A stretch of 64,000 bases of DNA from Fen-1135 sp963705275 (GTDB lineage Bacteria; Desulfobacterota; Syntrophia; Syntrophales; UBA2185). The stretch lies in the NCBI GenBank assembly GCA_963705275.1, contig OY970063.1, positions 1,302,001 to 1,366,000 of the forward strand, written 5' to 3'. Of this stretch, positions 61,227 through 64,000 are shown piece after piece (position 1 is the stretch's first letter; the number at the start of each line of letters is the position of its first letter). The notes below the pieces were generated by a model. It did no database searches. It was not told the DNA's origin and saw nothing but the letters and a program-made list of their open reading frames with translations. Both the position numbers and the translations under genes were made by a program.

Positions 61227-62953
61227 TACAGGGGCATCGACCTTGATTCGACAGGATTCATCCTCAGGCGGGTCTGATTGACCACTGCTTCTATCCTCTC
61301 AACAAGAGGTGAAAGGGTTTCGGGTTTAAGAGCCGATATGGCTATAGAGCTAAATCGTCGACAGAGGTTTTGCAGAATTCCCTTGTCGAGGAAACGGTCC
61401 TCCTTGTTGAAAACACGGATGGTCGGCTTTCCGACGATTGCAAGTTCCTCCAGAATTTTCTCAACTGCCGCTATATGACTTTCAAAATTCGGGTTGCTTA
61501 TGTCAATTACATGCAGAAGAACATCGGCGTCATGCAGTTCATCAAGGGTCGCTCGGAAGGCAGCGAAGAGATCCCGGGGAAGGTCCCGGATAAAACCCAC
61601 CGTATCGGTAATAATGGCCTCAGTATCACGTGGAAAGCGGAGTCTCGAACTTTTCGGGTCGAGGGTCGCAAACAGACGGTCCTCCGTGAAGACCCTGCTT
61701 TCTGTGAGTGTATTCAAGAGCGTCGATTTCCCGGCATTTGTGTAGCCTACGATAGAGATTATGGGAAGACCCATTTTCCCCCGTTTGATGCGGCGCTGCT
61801 TTCTTGCCCTCTCGATCTGTTGCATCTCACGTTCGAGGCGGTGGATTCGATCCCTCACACGGCGCCGGTTTATCTCAAGCTTTGTTTCACCCGGCCCCGT
61901 CCCCCCAATGCCTCCCGTGAGCCTCGACATGGCAGTATTTTTTGTCACCAGCCTGGGGAGGAGATATTTCAACTGGGCAAGTTCTACCTGGAGCTTGCCT
62001 TCTCTGCTGTGGGCGCGTCTGGCGAAGATATCGAGAATAATCTGGGTGCGGTCCACGACCTTCATCTCTGTAAAATCCGTGATGGATCTTAGCTGTGCCG
62101 GTTGCAATTCATGGTCAAAGATGAGGAGATTAGCCCCTATCTGCATTGCCCTGATGACGAGCTCCGACATCCTTCCCCGGCCAAGGATGAATCGGGGATC
62201 TATCTGCTCTCTGTACTGAATAATGCTGTCGAAGACCTCAACCCCGCAGGACCGGGCAAGCTCCTTCAGTTCGTCCAAGGAGTTTCGACTGTCGGCAAGC
62301 GGGGCCGTTTCTACACGTATCAGTATGGCACGGTCCGTAGAATCTACCTTCCTCGTCTTCTGTTTTCTTGCGAATTCGCCCTCCAGGGCCTGGATAAAGG
62401 CCAGGAAATTGATATTCATCTCCGAAGGACGGTCCTTCTCCATGATAAGCCAGTACCTGCCATCGGGGTTTTCCGGGATCAGGTGGGCCGTGTGGGCGTA
62501 ACCGGGAAGCCCATCTTCCCCGGTCTCAACCGCTGAGATGAGATCGAGGCGGAGCAGGGCCAGGTCGGTGAGGTCATCAGTGGTTAGCCCCTCACCATTC
62601 AAATGGGTGTGGATTAGGCGGAGGCCCTTGAAGCGAGTGGAAGAAGATCGGAAGCCATCGAGGCCGGGGATCATGATATCTTTGGGAGAGCCGGCGATCA
62701 CATAGGCGATCTCGCCTCTGCGGCTGATCAGGATGCCTATCTGACGGTTGATTTCCCGCGAAAGAGATGTGAGTTGTCTCGCAAGTTCGTGGGTAATGAT
62801 ACGCTCCGGAGGTATCTTCCTCCGATAGAGCTGACCGATTCTTCTTATCTGTTCTGCCCCGAGACCGGTCAGGTTGCCATAGACCTTATTGATTGCCCGC
62901 CCCCTTGCTTTCGGCCTGACGCGCGGCCATCCTTCTGGCCAGACGTTCCTCAA
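61226..62953 (-). CDS. hflX: GTPase HflX
   Basis: HflX is a ribosome-associated GTPase that splits stalled ribosomes. The 575-residue frame includes the long N-terminal variant (KVYGNLTGLGAEQIRR...), the HflX domain (DPRFILGRGRMSELVIRA, HSREGKLQVELAQLKYLLPR, GGIGGTGPGETKLE) and the G domain (GYTNAGKSTLLN, DTVGFIRDLP, NKED). The start is unclear: the only usual codon is TTG 62953, inside the upstream gene. The family-like N-terminus begins near 62893, where the codon is ATC with AAGGGGG ahead. Confidence 0.92.
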   Translation of the reverse strand: MRNVWPEGWPRVRPKARGRAINKVYGNLTGLGAEQIRRIGQLYRRKIPPERIITHELARQLTSLSREINRQIGILISRRGEIAYVIAGSPKDIMIPGLDGFRSSSTRFKGLRLIHTHLNGEGLTTDDLTDLALLRLDLISAVETGEDGLPGYAHTAHLIPENPDGRYWLIMEKDRPSEMNINFLAFIQALEGEFARKQKTRKVDSTDRAILIRVETAPLADSRNSLDELKELARSCGVEVFDSIIQYREQIDPRFILGRGRMSELVIRAMQIGANLLIFDHELQPAQLRSITDFTEMKVVDRTQIILDIFARRAHSREGKLQVELAQLKYLLPRLVTKNTAMSRLTGGIGGTGPGETKLEINRRRVRDRIHRLEREMQQIERARKQRRIKRGKMGLPIISIVGYTNAGKSTLLNTLTESRVFTEDRLFATLDPKSSRLRFPRDTEAIITDTVGFIRDLPRDLFAAFRATLDELHDADVLLHVIDISNPNFESHIAAVEKILEELAIVGKPTIRVFNKEDRFLDKGILQNLCRRFSSIAISALKPETLSPLVERIEAVVNQTRLRMNPVESRSMPL

Positions 62954-63110
62954 ATCTCTCCCTGCTGTGGAAGCTGGCGCGCCCTATCAACTTCTTGGTA
63001 TTCGGTGACCCGCATTCGGGACATGTCACACCCGCCTGATCTTCACCGACCTTCATGAAGCATTCAAAGATATGCTCGCAGGCAGCGCATTCAAATTCAT
63101 AGATAGGCAT
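62886..63110 (-). CDS. FmdB-family zinc-ribbon protein
   Basis: A 74-residue small regulatory-type protein. The N-terminus MPIYEFECAACEHIFE and CPECGSPNTKKLIG give the CxxC...CxxC zinc ribbon of the FmdB/CxxC_CXXC_SSSS family. The Arg/Glu-rich tail is typical. It starts the hflX operon and overlaps hflX. Biochemical role unknown. Confidence 0.9.
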   Translation of the reverse strand: MPIYEFECAACEHIFECFMKVGEDQAGVTCPECGSPNTKKLIGRASFHSRERFEERLARRMAARQAESKGAGNQ

Positions 63111-63186
63111 ATGGAATTCCTACTTGCTCATTTGTCAGAAAATTAACACACTCACAGGTTACGGGTCAAGGAAATTTGAGACACAA

Positions 63187-63218
63187 AAAACCCCGGAGGG
63201 GTATCCCCCCGGGGTTTT
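63187..63218 (-). terminator. Intrinsic terminator of the porin-like gene
   Basis: AAAACCCCGG (63187-63196) pairs with CCGGGGTTTT (63209-63218), with an inner GGGG/CCCC. On the minus strand more T (from the A-run 63185-63190) follow the hairpin. It lies 24 bp past the gene end. Confidence 0.85.
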
Positions 63219-63242
63219 AAGATGCAACTAATAACGACAGAA

Positions 63243-64000
63243 TTAGAAGGTGAGGGTCAGTTTATGAGTTACGAGATAGTCGTTATCGATTGAGGCTCCT
63301 GCATTGGTGCCCTTCCAGTAGTCACCCGCCCACAGATAGGCAAAGCCGATCATGTAGGAGAGGTTGTCATAGATCTTGTAGGTTGCCGTAACATCAAGCT
63401 CGCTACCGTAGTTCTTGGACTGCCAACCACTTGATGTGGCATCCTTGTCCGCCTGGGCAATTGTATAGCTCGCCTTTACATCCAGTTTCGGTACTGGCTT
63501 TATGCCGAAGAAGAGCTGGGCCAACTGCACGTTGCTCATTTGGCTATTGGTCCCTGCATACCCATAGGCTCCACTCACGCCGTTAGCCGAGCTACCTAAG
63601 CCACCATTCCACCTGCCCAAGTCATAGTTGAAAAGCATCAAGCAGGGGTTGAAGTCGGTGCCCCCTGGAGGACCCTGTTCATCCTTATCCAACGTGCCTT
63701 TGTCGTCACCCGCCACATAGACAAGCGTAAGACCTGCGTACATAGGCGCGAAATCATAGGTACCCGAGACATAGGCAGCGAGTCCATCACGTGTTATGTC
63801 CGTGTTCGCTGCATTGGAACCTTCATACTTTCTCGCCTTGCCTGTCCAGTAAGCAACTTCCGCTTCGACATAGACAGGACCGAGCTGGGCCTTCACGTAA
63901 GGGTCAAATACCCAGAACTGGCCCTTGTAGCCCGTTTCAGCATTAGCAGCAACTGCCGGACCGGAGGCATTGCTGAGGAGATAGTAATATACGAGTAAAC
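63243..64000 (-). CDS. Outer-membrane porin-like protein, C-terminal part
   Basis: The frame stays open to the window edge, so the N-terminus is missing; ~251 residues are visible. It has alternating short beta strands and ends in Phe (DYLVTHKLTLTF), the outer-membrane barrel signature. Gly/Tyr/Asn-rich loops (AYGYAGTNSQMSN) are also typical of barrels. No specific family was identified; a channel or adhesin-like barrel is possible. Confidence 0.75.
   Translation of the reverse strand, partial: LLVYYYLLSNASGPAVAANAETGYKGQFWVFDPYVKAQLGPVYVEAEVAYWTGKARKYEGSNAANTDITRDGLAAYVSGTYDFAPMYAGLTLVYVAGDDKGTLDKDEQGPPGGTDFNPCLMLFNYDLGRWNGGLGSSANGVSGAYGYAGTNSQMSNVQLAQLFFGIKPVPKLDVKASYTIAQADKDATSSGWQSKNYGSELDVTATYKIYDNLSYMIGFAYLWAGDYWKGTNAGASIDNDYLVTHKLTLTF

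Noticed and set aside
61370..62092. 240-codon plus-strand ORF
   Set aside because: Antisense to hflX, whose G motifs are unmistakable.

Overview
The window reads as a stretch of chromosome from an anaerobic deltaproteobacterium, most likely of the Syntrophales/Smithella/Syntrophus type. This is inferred from gene order and family content: rho-rpmE-prfA-prmC-murA-hisD, rimP-nusA-infB-DUF503-rbfA-nrnA-truB-rpsO-pnp, a DUF39 homocysteine-biosynthesis protein, acyl-CoA dehydrogenases and a four-subunit 2-oxoacid:ferredoxin oxidoreductase. No species can be named from the sequence alone.

Layout. 1-2.3 kb: the tail of an AAA ATPase, an HD-GYP c-di-GMP phosphodiesterase and pgeF. 2.4-9.1 kb: rho, rpmE, prfA, prmC, murA, hisD and a tRNA-Gly(CCC). 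9.1-11.8 kb: an acyl-CoA dehydrogenase gene bracketed by partial copies of the tRNA-Gly 3' end, which looks like an integration scar. 11.7-24.7 kb: the translation and RNA-metabolism run from rimP to pnp, then an M16 peptidase, dut and DUF39. 24.8-31.1 kb: a small XRE regulator, an ftsB-like gene, pilMNOPQ and a TPR lipoprotein. 31.2-37.9 kb (minus strand): a dsbC-like gene, four prepilin genes and pilY1, headed by a GEMM-I (c-di-GMP class I) riboswitch. 38.3-45.1 kb: a TPR protein, an M24 peptidase, gcvH, a lipM-like gene, hisC, rpsU, a LOG protein and holA. 45.1-49.5 kb: a NYN nuclease, acyl-CoA dehydrogenase, rpe and waaA. 49.6-52.9 kb (minus): the oxidoreductase operon behind what looks like a leucine-codon attenuator. 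52.9-63.1 kb (minus): fmdB, hflX and four large membrane-plus-TPR proteins in two paralogous pairs. 63.2-64 kb: the end of an outer-membrane porin-like gene.

How it fits together. Core genes supply transcription termination, translation initiation and release, ribosome maturation and RNA turnover. The two pilus operons together encode the inner-membrane platform, secretin, minor pilins and PilY1. The riboswitch ties the minor-pilin/PilY1 half to c-di-GMP, and the window also carries a c-di-GMP phosphodiesterase. The most novel-looking items are: the Leu-rich leader peptide with mutually exclusive RNA pairings ahead of the oxidoreductase genes, which suggests the enzyme makes or uses branched-chain 2-oxoacids under leucine control; the riboswitch-dsbC-pilY1 arrangement; and the mosaic cluster of four TMTC-like membrane/TPR genes with long identical DNA tracts.
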